A stretch of 64,000 nt of DNA from Sclerotinia nivalis. Its lineage: Eukaryota; Ascomycota; Leotiomycetes; Helotiales; Sclerotiniaceae. The stretch is taken from positions 2,170,001 through 2,234,000 of the forward strand of contig JAPEIS010000002.1 of NCBI GenBank assembly GCA_029531795.1, read 5' to 3'. Both the position numbers and the translations under genes were made by a program. The notes beneath the pieces were generated by a model that had not been told where the DNA came from, made no database searches, and saw only the letters and a program-made list of their open reading frames with translations. Of the stretch, positions 22,852 through 34,833 are shown piece by piece; position 1 is the first letter of the stretch, and each line of letters begins with the position of its first letter.

Positions 22852-24142
22852 ATGTCGCGACGTGACGATAGAGACAGAGCTTCCCGCTCGCAACCGCAGC
22901 CAACACACTCATCTGCTGGAAGAACGGGTCAGTTTATTATCGACGCTGAAGGTATCGACAGAGAAGTTATCACGGCTGACATCTGCCGGTATCTTGGTAA
23001 CGATGCTCTCGTCAAACCGGGCGACGTGGAAGTAAGTCATTGCCCATATCTGCATGAGATGTCGATGAAAAACTAATGGCTTCATCTCCAGGACCAGAGA
23101 ACGAAACAACTTAAACCTGTCTACGTGATCACAGCTTACAGGAATCTTACAAATGTAATGTCGCGCTCCTATCGATTGAGTAATCCCGCTGATGAATTCT
23201 TGGGGTAGGCCATGATATTTGATTTAAAACAGGCATCTGCAGATTGGCGAGCTGAGCGACTTGCTAGATCTTCTGCACAGTACCCTACAAATGGTATCTC
23301 TTTGAGGGATTCGAACGAGATGGTTCGAAAGTCTAACACCCCTATAGTTGTGGACTACAGAAGTTCAAATGCACTGGATCAATCTATTGCTCGAATGGAT
23401 GCAACACAGCAGCCTCGACCTGCTGCACAACAAGGGATGTACAATTCACCATCGGCTGCTGTGCCCAGTTCCCAATCATATCAACCAAGTGGCCAGGGTT
23501 ACTCGGCGGGCTTCAGTCAGCCTACAGGTTACCAGAATGATGGCTATACCCAGCCACCATCACAACAGTATGCTCCATCTCCCCAAGGATATCCCACTCA
23601 GGACACCAGGAGTTATGTTCACGGATCCAATTATGCTGTTGAACCTGCTGGCCGTGGCGGATCTGTTCCTCAGTCTGTTCCTAGGACTCAGGCAGTTCAA
23701 TATCCATCCAGTACATCGTACCAAGCACCTGCACCGCAGTACTATTCCCAATCTGGACCAACTGCATCAACTTCAGCATATGCGTCACATGCACCAACAG
23801 ATCCTTATTATAGTAGTCGTGGTGCGTACGCCAAAGTGCATCCATTTTCTTAATTGTCTCTGTTCTCGCAAACGAATGTAATCTAACAATTTAGCTGCTC
23901 CATCAGGCAATTATGAATCCACCCCGGAGGTCTACGAAACCAGAGCATACCCGGAAACTCCAGATTACCAGATGCAAGATGCCGGATATACCGAACCCGG
24001 CTCATACCAGGAAACAGTATCATACTCTCAGCCAATGCCTCCTGGACGAAGTGGCACCGCCACTTCATCGGCACCTCAAAGGACGCGTGACCGGGACAGT
24101 AGGGATGACCGTGACAGACATCACCAGCGCCGCAGGAATTAA
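22852..24142 (+). CDS. Conserved-looking protein of unknown function with Q/P/S/Y-rich tail, 367 aa
   Basis: Four exons: 22852-23031, 23092-23154, 23209-23821 and 23895-24142, all with GT-AG junctions that keep frame. The N-terminal 100 residues are ordered. They begin with an Arg/Asp-rich start (SRRDDRDRAS), followed by a compact segment containing GQFIIDAEGIDREVITADI, YLGNDALVKPG and VITAYRNLTNAMIFDLK. Residues from about 140 to 330 are low complexity, rich in Gln, Pro, Ser, Tyr and Gly, resembling prion-like regions. The end is an RDRDSRDDRDRHHQRRRN tail of mixed charge, as seen in RNA-processing proteins. I do not recognise the N-terminal domain, and no function is assigned. A role in transcription or RNA metabolism is a guess from composition only. 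Confidence 0.8.
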
Positions 24143-26729
24143 TGTTCCCTTTGGAATGTAGTTGATTTTTGCGATTCTATTTCCTCGCCGGACTTTTATA
24201 CTATTCTGGCGTTTTTTATTGCTTTTTCCCTGGATTTACTGGAACACTGGACCAATCAAAGGAAGCCTTGGAGCCCTCCTATAACATGGATCCAGACAAA
24301 GGGTACTTTACAGCCTCATCGGTATCTTAATAAAAATCCAAGATTGCAATAGGTTTGGCATCTTGTGAATCGAGGTATGATCTTTTTATTACCAGGATTT
24401 TCTATCATACCCTACGCTAGACTACTACCAACTGGACCGATGTCGGAATGTATTATCGGAGAATTACCGCGGATGTTTTATCATGAACTTTGCACGTGCA
24501 GAGCAGCTATACCCGGCTTTATGGGATTCGACGGGCCACATGAGGATAATGGTTGTGTTTTTTGCTTGCTTGCATTTTTCATCTGTCAGTTGCATCAGTT
24601 TTTGCATACGCACAGACCGTTGGGGCGCATTATGAGTTTATGTTTCCTTGAAAGTTTCTGGATTATCTTAGGATACCATCCCTCGTACCTGCTGCCTGGA
24701 CCCAAATTTCCGGAAGCCTCACCGGCTGGTTTCTTCTCCACTACGTTTTGTGATTTGGTTAGTATCTCAATACTCATTAGAGCATTCAGGTCTGGGTTCA
24801 GGCAGCATGATAGAGGAGTTTGTATATACATCGACTTCACCCATTCAAAGGATAATCCAAACACTTCATACAATGCCCATCTACTTCATTTCATGGATTC
24901 CTTCTTGGTCAAGATCCGACCATGGATTTTCATCACTGACTTTCAGACATGGCTTCGCAGCACAGGTATAGTCAAACCATCCGGTTTTGGAACCTCCTCT
25001 GGATTGGCATCTCTTTCATATGGACCTGGATTGATACCTTGCGGCCTACCGTTTCTTGGATTTCGGATGTTCGAGCCCATTGGACCTGTTATTTGTCGAC
25101 ATTTCCTCCATTGCATTCGGTCTATTCAGGTGTGTATCAAGGACTAATCGGCATCAATCAAAATTCACTCACCGCCTCGTCCCCTTAAATTCCATCGTGT
25201 TCCTAAAATATCTCATCCTAGCATGGATTGCAGGAGCTCCTTGTGCCATTCTCTACCACAGCCCCGAGAAAGTATGGCGTGCAACTCAAGTTTGATCTCG
25301 AACACCCAAGCAACATTTGACAGAGATCCGGGGAGTTGATATTTTGCAAGCATGGCTGTTACTTAGACTCCACTTCCTGGCACGGGATCCTATCGCTCCT
25401 TCCTGGCGAGCTTCTAGGACGCATAACAAACTCACGGCCCTTTCTACATTTTGCAGGGTGTTGCCATACATCTTGCCGCTTTTTTAGCGCCCTCACATCC
25501 GTTTCTTGCATGGTTTCAAGTCCAGGATACCACCTTGGCCGTCATTCGATGTCTCGAAAATTATCCCCATGTTGGATATGCAAACCGTGGTGATTTGCTA
25601 GCAGGTATTAATAACCGCTCCTGAATCCGGATGATCTATCCATGGAATCATAATGGTCGACCCGTTTGAGCCAACCCCTTCGTTGTACGCTTTCTTTTGC
25701 TTTTGCAGGGCACCACTAGGACATTGCATGTTAGATCAAAAATCTTCTAGAAATGTGGTTTAGCTTAGGGAAAGGACGGTCTTCAACAGTTCACGGTGGA
25801 AACAGTCTGTTATTTCTTTCTTTTCAATACTCCTTCGCTTGTTTGCGAACTTGAGTTGTACGATTGAGAAATGGGGCTGAATTTGGTTTGGCGGAGGTTT
25901 CAAGGAGGTCATATCTGTTTTCGGTTTTAGTTGTGAGCAATCATAATACGCATGAAAGTCTGGTTGGTTGGTTGATCGGTGGCATGGTGTGTTCAACGGG
26001 TACATAATTATTTCAAAGTCGCTGGAATTGGCATACGTGGCATAAATTTAGATGCTGTTACGCCATCACTACTTTTTACTTCCCACTTACTACTTCTCAC
26101 TTCACGTCTTTAATCGTTATCTTCCTTTTGCTATGATATAGTGATGGTAGATAAATGGATGGCGTGTACTAAGATAATAAACGGTTACAACTGCAGCTTC
26201 GTGCAATATCCAGGAATGAATGAGTAAGGGAAATTCCCAAGGTTTATATTCGGATTGTATGAATTTTGTTGGCCCTAGGTTATATGTGGAACTCGTGAGA
26301 TGATAAGCTGATGCTTCTTTCAGTGTTAGCCTTGAGGTGAGCATTAGGGTCGTATCTCTAAAAGGGGGTTGTTTGTGTGAAGGGCCTTGATATTTACAGC
26401 TACCTAGGAAGGGTGATCGGAATGCCATTGAGATGATGAAAAGATTTAGATGATGAATCTTAATATTTGTAAACAAATCTATGTTTGAGCTTATTCAATT
26501 TGAGAATATCTGTATAAATAAAATTAAATCTTTGTTGCTGGAGTTTATATAATGTAAATGGTATCGAAGAATTGAATCCCCTGGATTTGTTGTGATATGT
26601 ACATAAGTTACCGAGGCTCACCTAGAATGTCGCAATGCAATTCATTTACTTGTTTACTTGGGGCTTGCTATCAACCTTCAACAAATTTCCATTAAAATTA
26701 TTGCATGCATCACACTTCAGTAATTCGTG
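24143..26729. other. Intergenic region before atg15
   Basis: 2.6 kb. The first kilobase contains a long stop-free frame (see 24377-25147) and could be 3' untranslated region or a non-coding RNA. The rest holds no supported gene. The last 700 bases are AT-rich and should contain the atg15 promoter. Confidence 0.5.
24377..25147 (+). other. Long ORF of doubtful coding status, 256 codons
   Basis: An ATG-started open frame without introns directly after the gene at 22852. The predicted peptide is rich in Phe, Ile, His, Cys, Pro and Trp, with no recognisable motif and an uneven, non-protein-like distribution of hydrophobic residues. It may be a chance ORF in a long 3' untranslated region. Its length is somewhat greater than expected by chance, which is why it is listed. 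Confidence 0.15.
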
Positions 26730-28433
26730 ATGCTTCTATTTTCCTCGTGTCTAATCCCATTGTTTTCTTCTGTTCTTTTGGTATCGGGATGGAATAATTA
26801 TTGGGCGGAAAGGCTTCAGGTGCCATTCCTACAATCAGTTCAAGCTCCATTCAGAAAATGGACATCGCCACCATCCAAAATTCCGGAAGGTGGTGCGGGC
26901 ATCACTCAGAGTCGAACGCTCACTCTGCGGAGCGTGTACCATCATGGAACTAAAAAATATCCCGAATTGCATCGACGTCTCAAAATCAGTCCCGAGAAGA
27001 TAAAGAAAGCGACCCTTGAAGGCAGCGATAGCGAATCCGATATTGGTCCATTTACCGTTCCCACAGCTCCAATAGGCATTCACAGACTTCGAAAGCGAAG
27101 TGTGCAGGATATAGAAGCTCTCAATCAATGGCCTATCGATCTTCACGCATCAGCGTGGTCTGTTGATGATGTTTCAGCGCCAGACGTGACGGACAAATCC
27201 ACTGTGGTCAATTTCGCAGTTATGGCAGCAAACACATATCAACGAACTCCCGATGACCCTCAGTGGGAAGACATAAAACCTCCTTTCAATCTTTCATCAT
27301 CTATTGGATGGGAATCGGATGGTCTGCGGGGCCATGTTTATGCCGACAATACAAATACTACAATCGTTATCGCGTTGAAGGGTACAACTTCAGCTGTATT
27401 TGATGGGGCGGAGACAACTACAAATGATAAAGAAAATGATAATCTGTTTGCTGGATGCTGCTGTGGACAAGGTGGATGGGGTTTACGAAAAGTATGTGAT
27501 TGTATGACGGCAACATATACATGCAATGAGATGTGTGTTTCCAAGGCATTGAAGAAGCCAAATCGTTATTATCAAGCTGCTGTGGAACTGTACGGAAACA
27601 TTACAGAGGAATACCCCAATGCCGACGTTTGGTTGACAGGTCATTCTCTTGGAGGACTTGTCACTACTCTCGTTGCATTGACTTTTGGCCACCCTGTACT
27701 GACCTTTGAGTCGGTCCCTCAAGCATTAGCAATTTCTCGATTGGCTCTTCCTACTCCACCTGGGTATAGCTCCGCTTCTGAAGCTCGTGATAATGTAGGT
27801 ATTTGGAATTTCGGACACACTGCTGATCCCGTATATATGGGTACATGCAATGGAGCTACATCACTTTGTGCTTTTGCTGGTTATGCCCTCGAGTCGACGT
27901 GTCATGCAGGATTACGATGCGTATACGATATTGTTGCAGATTTTGGTTGGAGTGTATCTCTATCAACTCATGGAATCAGAGCCTCTATCAGAAATGTATA
28001 CAAGAAATATGATAAAGCTCCTACATGTGTTGCGGACACCGAATGTGTCGATTGCTTCAATTGGAAAAGAGAAAAGGGACCTCACTCTGCTTCTTCAAGT
28101 ACCACAGCTAGTACAACATCCAAACCAAGGACTCGTACCGAAACTTGCAAAACTCCTGGCTGGTGGGGGTGTCTGGATAAAACCAGTGCGAGCACAACCT
28201 TTACATCGACAACGACAATCACCTCGACGTCTTGTAGGAGTCATGGGTGGTTTGGACGATGCTTAGACCCAGCTTCCACTACATTCACCTCTAAAACGAC
28301 TATCATCGAGGCTTCGGCAACTATTCATGAACTTCCTGCCACTATTACTAGTAGCGAAAGTTCCGCCAATGGGTTCAAGACTGGACTAGCTCAATCACAT
28401 CAAATAACTGCCTCTCCGATAGCTCCAACATGA
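26730..28433 (+). CDS. atg15: Autophagy-related lipase Atg15
   Basis: Class 3 phospholipase that reaches the vacuole through the multivesicular-body pathway and breaks down autophagic bodies. Single exon, 567 aa from the first ATG; the codon before it is GTG, so it is not used. The N-terminus carries one hydrophobic segment (LIPLFSSVLLVSGW), the signal anchor. The lipase triad is visible: Ser306 in GHSLGG, Asp366 in FGHTADPVYMG and His414 in STHGIR. Family-specific Cys-rich parts are present (CCCGQGGWG, VCDCMTATYTCNEMC, CHAGLRCVYD). The C-terminus is Ser/Thr-rich with two copies of a CxxxGW[WF]GxCLD motif, as in other mould Atg15 proteins. No defect is seen. Confidence 0.93.
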   Translation: MLLFSSCLIPLFSSVLLVSGWNNYWAERLQVPFLQSVQAPFRKWTSPPSKIPEGGAGITQSRTLTLRSVYHHGTKKYPELHRRLKISPEKIKKATLEGSDSESDIGPFTVPTAPIGIHRLRKRSVQDIEALNQWPIDLHASAWSVDDVSAPDVTDKSTVVNFAVMAANTYQRTPDDPQWEDIKPPFNLSSSIGWESDGLRGHVYADNTNTTIVIALKGTTSAVFDGAETTTNDKENDNLFAGCCCGQGGWGLRKVCDCMTATYTCNEMCVSKALKKPNRYYQAAVELYGNITEEYPNADVWLTGHSLGGLVTTLVALTFGHPVLTFESVPQALAISRLALPTPPGYSSASEARDNVGIWNFGHTADPVYMGTCNGATSLCAFAGYALESTCHAGLRCVYDIVADFGWSVSLSTHGIRASIRNVYKKYDKAPTCVADTECVDCFNWKREKGPHSASSSTTASTTSKPRTRTETCKTPGWWGCLDKTSASTTFTSTTTITSTSCRSHGWFGRCLDPASTTFTSKTTIIEASATIHELPATITSSESSANGFKTGLAQSHQITASPIAPT

Positions 28434-30234
28434 GGGTAGTCATATGGACGTGTTGTTCCTCCTTCGTTACAATTGCCAATACACAATATCAAGGACTTGT
28501 GCTTGGAGAACTGAATGTATCATACCATTGTCTAAGCTATAATTAGACAATCTGATGTCTCTCTATTGATAAGTCGGGTGATATCTGGTCAAAACTGAAA
28601 TCTAATCGAGTCACGGCGGCTTTTCGGCTCTATTGGGAGATGATCCTCAAACCACCGGTATTGGGCATCTAGGCATGCTGCCACATCATTCAACTACGGT
28701 TACAATATTACCGGGCTACTCCACGGAGTATTACGGATCATTATTGGTCAAAAATGGACCATTTTTTGACCTTGTTCGAATGTGCTTCAGCGAAGGCACG
28801 CACATCCACGAGGCATTTCATCCATCCAATCTTTACTATATTGTTGAATAGAAGAAGAGAAACTGGAGGGAGGACTATCATGATACAGAAACATATATTC
28901 GAGCATATACATAGAAGAATACTGTTATAGTAGTGATATTTCTTGGTTAGCATGAATCACATTGTTCATGATCTTTATTGTGTGCTCTTTCTGCAAATAT
29001 ACTGTCTCATTTCCTTCAATATCGAAAATTCCTCAACGTGTCTGTCAGATTCCGGGTAATGATAAGCCTGTTTATGGTATGGTTACAAACCTTCTTCACA
29101 ATTTCCTCTCCTCACAATTTCCCTCCTCAGCTCCACTCCCAAAATCCGTTCCTTTCAAGACCCCTTCCCCAACCACCCGACCCTCCTCTCATCTCCTCCC
29201 ACTTCACATCCCTCCAAACCTGACAACCCCCATCCAAACACTCAAAAGCATCAAACCAAAAAATAACTCCCCATAAATCATCTCTCTCCTAACGTACCAG
29301 ATCTCGCTACTCGCGCATTATTTTTCAAGACCCCCAGGTCTCTGGTCCTCTCCCCATCTCTCTTCTTTTCCTTCCTCGTACATCTTGGATTAAGCAAGCG
29401 CGTGATACACATCCCGCTGCTGCTGCTGCTGCTGAATCTTAAGTCCTCGGGGTTCTATTGTGTTATCCTTAGCTAAGTAACCGCATACCTCGTCCGTTTC
29501 TGCACATGGAAAACCTACCGAGACGAATACAGTAAATAAATGTAACATAATCCCTAATAAGGATGTGATATCAATGGATATAGTATGTACTGATTGATGG
29601 GAGGGTAAAGGAAGAATTTTACTTTTCCTGTTGGAGTTGGTGTTGGTGTTGATATATTCTTAGATAAATGCTCTTTTGGAGAGGGGGGAGGATGTTAGGA
29701 GTTTGGTTTTGAGTGTGAGGGCGTGGTGGTTAGGTATTGGGCTGGATAGAGGACAATGGTATGGTAGATGTATGCATTTGCTTACCACTCATCTTGTACA
29801 TGTACTCGTAGCGCCGTTAGATTGTATCGGAAATTCAATGGGATGATATTTTTAGGATTTACACTTGCTATGTTCATATTCTTTCAGTGATCGTGACGTA
29901 ATTTATGCCACAGCGATATAATCAATAATGGATAATGCAATGTCAATTTGTAATTTCGTCGTCTAATTTCATATATCTAATCTACCCGCTCTGTTGATCA
30001 ATCGTCGCATTACACACACACTCTCTCTCCCCGTCTCTCACTATCTTCAGCACATCTTAATCTCGCCAATCTCTTCCACCATCTTTCCCTCCCTAGAACC
30101 CTTCCTTGCCATCCTCAACTTCTTCCTACACCTACCACAACCATAATAATTTCTTTCCAACGACCTCATTCCTCTCTACCTTCTCACTTCACTCCATAAA
30201 CTCCTCTTTCACCTTCACCCACATCTAACCTCAT
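28434..30234. other. Intergenic region between convergent atg15 and acyl-CoA synthetase
   Basis: 1.8 kb between the 3' ends of two converging genes, rich in C/T-rich tracts near 29090-29380 and 30010-30200. It includes a (GCT)6 microsatellite at 29416-29434. No supported gene is found. Confidence 0.55.
29416..29434. repeat. (GCT)6 microsatellite
   Basis: Six GCT units plus one G in an intergenic stretch; not in a reading frame with support. Confidence 0.8.
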
Positions 30235-32487
30235 CTAATTTCCCCCACCCTTAATGATCCACGCCGCCCTTTCACTCAATTTAAACTTCTGAATCTTCCC
30301 ACTGGCAGTCTTCGGATATTCATCTACCCAAAAGATATACTTCGGAACCAAATGCCCGCTAAGATGCGTTCTCACATGATGTTGAATTGCTTCTTTAGTG
30401 AGGATTGGTTTAATCTTGCGGTCCAGTTTCGTCTCATCCTTGACTTCTGCTTCCATTGTGGAACTCTCAGAATCCTTGCTGATGTTATTCCCATTGGCTA
30501 CACATTTCTCATATTCTCCCCAACTCATGAGATCATTACCCACCCCGGCATCATCTGGTCCTCGACTTACACCCTTCCTAGTCACAATCCATGCACAAAC
30601 CACTTCTCCATATTTATGATCCGGAACACCCACAACACTAACCTCCCTCACATCTTCCATACCAAAGATACAGTCTTCAATCTCTAACGGATGTATATTC
30701 TCTCCTCCACGTATAATCAAATCTTTAATTCTCCCTGTAATCTTCACATATCCTTCTTCATCCATACTCGCTTCATCACCTGTCTTCATCCAAATCTTCC
30801 CATTCTTGTCTGGAATTAACACTTCTTTAGTACGATTTGGATCTGCATAATATTCTTTCATGACCAAATATCCCGAGACGGCCAATTCACCTCGTTTACC
30901 TATTTCCAGAATCTTATTAGGATCAGAAGGCGAGATGATTTTAACAGATACATGAGGTAATACCCTTCCCACGCTATCCAATCGCTTTTCCATCGGATCA
31001 GTGGGAGTAGTCATACAAGAGACGGGGCTTGTTTCCGTCATTCCATAACAAATTGTCAAACCATTAAGATTTAACTGTTTATGAAGTTTTTCCATCAGTG
31101 ATTTAGGAACAGAGGAACCGGATGCAATACCTGTGCGTAGATGTTCGAAGCCGGTGTGAGGAATGGTACCATTGGAGAGAAGTTCGAGTTCGGCTAGAAA
31201 CATGGTGGCGACTCCATAAAGAGCTGTGGCTTTGTTTTCTTGAATACTTAGAAGAGTGGCCGAAGGGTCGAAGGCGGGAGAGGGAAATAAGATTGTGCTG
31301 CCACGAGTCGCGGTCGCCATGTATCCGAGTACAGAACCAAAACAGTGAAATAAGGGAGGCGGACAACAGACTATATCGGATGCTGTAAGAGCCATACGAG
31401 AGCCAATAAAATAGCCATTGTTGAGTATTGAATGATGGGTTAAACAAGCCGCTTTAGGGGTTGAAGTTGTGCCTGATGTGAATTGAATATTAATCACATC
31501 ATCTTTATGTAAATTTTCATCGGGAATAACTTCCTTTTCTTTCTCCGATTCAAACATCCGCATGATAGCTCGGAAATTTGTAGTAGCCGGGAAACTTGCA
31601 AGATTATCAGTTGGCTTGTTCACTAGAACAACGCCCTTTAAACTTGGTACAGCTTCACTTTTCAAAACATGTGAGGGTTGCTCGAGGTCCCCAATGATGT
31701 CTTTCAGTAAAGATGTGTTGTCCCTGGGGGGTTTAAATGGTAAAGGTGTCTCATGGCCAATGATCAGGTGTGAAGCCTTCAAATGGTTTAATGCCGAGAC
31801 GACTTGTTTCGTGTTGAATGCTGGATTCAGAGGTACCTGCCCAAACAATAATTAGCATACCCATCTCTCAAAAGCCACCTTCCCTTCCAAGAAAGTTCTC
31901 TCTCATCAAACTCTACTCACCAACACCGCTCCTAATTTCCAAACCGCATAAGTGATTGCTCCAAACTCCCATCCGTTCCCCAGACTAACGGCCACTCTAT
32001 CTCCCTTCTTAACCTCCAGAGTTCTCAACCCATGTGCTATCACATTACTCTTCTCATCCAATTCTCGATATGTAAGTTTTATATTTTGGGAGCGAGATAT
32101 GAGCGCAAGGTTGGAGCCTTGCGCGTTGACGATGCTGCGAAAATGCTGCGGGATAGTATGCTGGAGGAGTGGCGGCTAGGAGAGTGCGGGTGGTTAGCTT
32201 GGTGATTATGAGAGCCAAGGAATTTCAATTACCTCCGTAGGTCCAACACTACAACTTTCCGTCAAAAGACCTCTCCTCTGAATGCGCAACACAGCTCCAA
32301 CTCCAACCCCAACTCCAATTCTCATTCCAATTCCAATTCCAATTCCAATCCCCACTCCACTCCCCAAACTTCTCGCCATCTCACCCCTCAGCCTAATTCT
32401 CAAGCTATCTCCACATCCCCATCTCCGCATTCCAGCTTTAGCTCCCGTTCCCGTTTTCGCTCCCGCAATACTGATTCTAGCAGCCAT
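30235..32487 (-). CDS. Acyl-CoA synthetase (AMP-dependent ligase, ACSF2-like), three exons
   Basis: Activates a carboxylic acid, probably a medium- or long-chain fatty acid, to its CoA thioester through an acyl-AMP. Exons in coding order: 32487-32233, 32175-31921 and 31836-30235, with GT-AG introns, giving 703 aa. Motifs: ATP-binding FTSGTTSTPKA (289-299), YGMTE (434-438), KTGDE (521-525), hinge GRIKDLIIRGGEN (538-550), and catalytic Lys region PKTASGKIQK (678-687). The first 85 residues are Arg-, Gly- and Ala-rich without acidic residues at the start, suggesting a mitochondrial targeting sequence. There is no PTS1 at the C-terminus (GGGN). Oddities are a Gly-Ile/Gly-Val dipeptide repeat in the leader and a 40-residue polar insertion in the C-terminal domain (about 604-645). 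The substrate cannot be told from sequence. Confidence 0.87.
32295..32372. repeat. Hexanucleotide-like repeat (CCAATT/CCAACT/CCCACT) in acyl-CoA synthetase exon 1
   Basis: Degenerate tandem array of 6-bp units, with three perfect ATTCCA copies in the middle. On the coding strand it encodes alternating Gly-Ile and Gly-Val. The unit length keeps frame, so copy number could vary without breaking the gene. Confidence 0.8.
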
Positions 32488-33702
32488 ATCTACACATCAT
32501 AAATCATAGATTCAAATAGAGAAATCGCTTACTCTCTCAAGGAAAGACCGGAACTTTTAGCTCATTGTACACATGTGGCTATATGTAGCATTGTGTAATG
32601 CTGTTCCACAAATGTACAAAAGTACAACAAGTACAGTCCTCGGTCCAAATATGCGGGGTACTCCCCGCGCTCCCTTTCCGCTCTCGAATGTTAGACCAAC
32701 AGGATCCATATTTAGGTATATTGCTAGAAAAACTATCTGTCCCTGAGTCTTGGCTGTATATTATTTGGTAATTCAATCGAGCTAGGTGGGGAAGCTTAAA
32801 TTTAACGTCAATTAGACCGTTTTTTAACTGACTCTTTCAAAAATTTCGGCCGAATTTGGAGGCATTAGATTATTAATCCTTTGACAAGCGAATTAGAACA
32901 GTTCCAAAACCTTCCCTGAAGCCTTTAAATGGAGAAACCCTGCTTAGCCTGGTCGAATTTACCAAATAAATACGGTAACATAACATAACGAATGTTTAAA
33001 GTGCATTCATTGCCCATGGGAGAAGACAACTTTGATTGATCCTCGACTTATTCATTCCTTTTCCTTATCCATGCTACTATGTATATATACAATTCCACCA
33101 CCGTGGATCCTTCATCTGTCTCCGCGTTCTTCTATAAAAATACCTATTGAAAGATATTTCCTCCGTACCCTATGCAATTTCCAACATTGCTTTAGTAAAC
33201 CCACCATCTATCCCATCTCCCCCATCTCCAAGGAAATCCAGAATTACAAAAAATCCAACAATACACAAATTTCAGCTCTTGAAAATTCATGTCTTCTGCT
33301 TTTGGCATTGCAACCTAGCATAAAAATTCTGCGGCATGCTTCCACAAACAACTACTTCCCTCTCGATCCCTTCAACCATCCAAACAAGAATGAAACTTTA
33401 TCCCAATGTCCCGGATATCAAATAAAACTCCATGCTAAGAGAATAAAAGCCAACGTTAAAGGCATCTGAGGCCAGCCATTCTACGTTTTCCCATCAAACA
33501 AAAAAGAAAGCCTCCCGGTGTGCTCGTCAGTATGCCGCTCATGCATTTGATGCTCGCTCAAAATTCGACTAGGGTATGTGCTATGCGCTCGGTGATTTTA
33601 TAAAGAAAAGTATTTGTTATCGGGGAAGCGATGTTTTAACTACCTAGTAACTATCCCGATATGTCGTTCGTTCTCAGGCTTCCAGGTTCCTAATGTTTGA
33701 AG
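32488..33702. other. Intergenic region
   Basis: 1.2 kb containing the acyl-CoA synthetase promoter and the 3' region of the mannosyltransferase gene. A stop-free run at 33032-33469 has no recognisable protein features. No supported gene. Confidence 0.55.
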
Positions 33703-34833
33703 TTAGTTGGCGTATACGTTGATAATAGATTTACTAAACAAACCTTCGAATTCATGCTTCACAAAAGCCATGGGATCATCATAGTCCTTTGAGCCCATTT
33801 GCTGCACTCCAGGACTGAAACTCGTAATAGGCAAGACAACCACATCTCCAACTTTCTTTGCAGATTCAATGCCTGTGAACTCTCTCCATGTAATGTTTCC
33901 CTTGCTTGTAGTCATATCGAAATATCTCTCGTCATTCAAGAAATCAAAAATAGTATCTGTCCACAAAGCCGGACCGGTGAATTCCACAACATTCTTATCA
34001 TTAAAGTTCTTGAGAGTTCCACTCTTCTTCATGCTAAGAGTCTGTTCGGTAATGTTGGCAACAATTTCGCGGAGTACAGGGTGCCCTGGTTTCGATTGAA
34101 TTGTCCATTGACAGAATTGAATTCTTCGAGAGTACCATTCTGCCCAATCTGGACGATCTGGATCTGCCTCAATACCCACGATTAATCCAATAGCTTCGCG
34201 TGGCACACTCTCAGGAAGCCATTCCGAAGCAGGTTTCAATGCATGGGTATCGATATCGGAGTAAATACCACCTCTGGCCAGCAGAATTAGGTATCGAAAG
34301 AAATCAGCTTTCAAAACAGGCAAGGGCAACGAATTATAAGCCTCTAAAACTTCTGGCAGAGAAGCATACAGATGCTTTAATAGATGAACTGCGACTGAAT
34401 CGGTAATGACCTCATGTACGAATGCCGGGTGTTTTTCTGACCAACTTGCTTCTGCAGGGCGAAAGTTCTCTCCAAAATCTCCCGATGCTGGGGTATATTT
34501 CCATGTCTGCCAAATGTATGCTGGGAACTTAGTCTCTACGTCGTATGGAAATTGATATGCGAGCTTTTCCCTTAAAGGTGCTCTTGATAAATCTTGTAAT
34601 AGTGCTTGAGAAGCTTGAGGCTTCTTCTTTGGTGCGGGTGGAACCGCATTCATCGAAGCTGATGAGCCAGGTTTTGTTTTTGAATCAACTCCATCCTTCT
34701 CCTCCGATTTTGGTATGCTTGTATCTTGTAATAATATATCGTTTGATGTAGGTGGGTTGTGTGTTCGTGTGATGAGAAATACCATAGTAAGGAAGAAAGC
34801 CGCAGCTATCAAAGCTCTCCTAAAGGTCAACAT
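33703..34833 (-). CDS. och1: Och1-type alpha-1,6-mannosyltransferase (glycosyltransferase family 32)
   Basis: Golgi enzyme that adds the first alpha-1,6-mannose from GDP-mannose to N-glycan cores, starting outer-chain growth. Single exon, 376 aa. A type II membrane topology is visible: short basic N-terminus (LTFRR), one membrane segment (about residues 7-22), then a Ser/Pro/Lys-rich stem to about 80. The catalytic domain has IWQTWK (107-112), the LKADFFRYLILLARGGIYSDID segment with the DxD metal-binding motif at 193-195, and CQWTIQSKPGHP near 243-254. All family landmarks are present, so the enzyme should be active. A paralogous GT32 such as Hoc1 is possible, since moulds often have several. 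Confidence 0.87.
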   Translation of the reverse strand: MLTFRRALIAAAFFLTMVFLITRTHNPPTSNDILLQDTSIPKSEEKDGVDSKTKPGSSASMNAVPPAPKKKPQASQALLQDLSRAPLREKLAYQFPYDVETKFPAYIWQTWKYTPASGDFGENFRPAEASWSEKHPAFVHEVITDSVAVHLLKHLYASLPEVLEAYNSLPLPVLKADFFRYLILLARGGIYSDIDTHALKPASEWLPESVPREAIGLIVGIEADPDRPDWAEWYSRRIQFCQWTIQSKPGHPVLREIVANITEQTLSMKKSGTLKNFNDKNVVEFTGPALWTDTIFDFLNDERYFDMTTSKGNITWREFTGIESAKKVGDVVVLPITSFSPGVQQMGSKDYDDPMAFVKHEFEGLFSKSIINVYAN

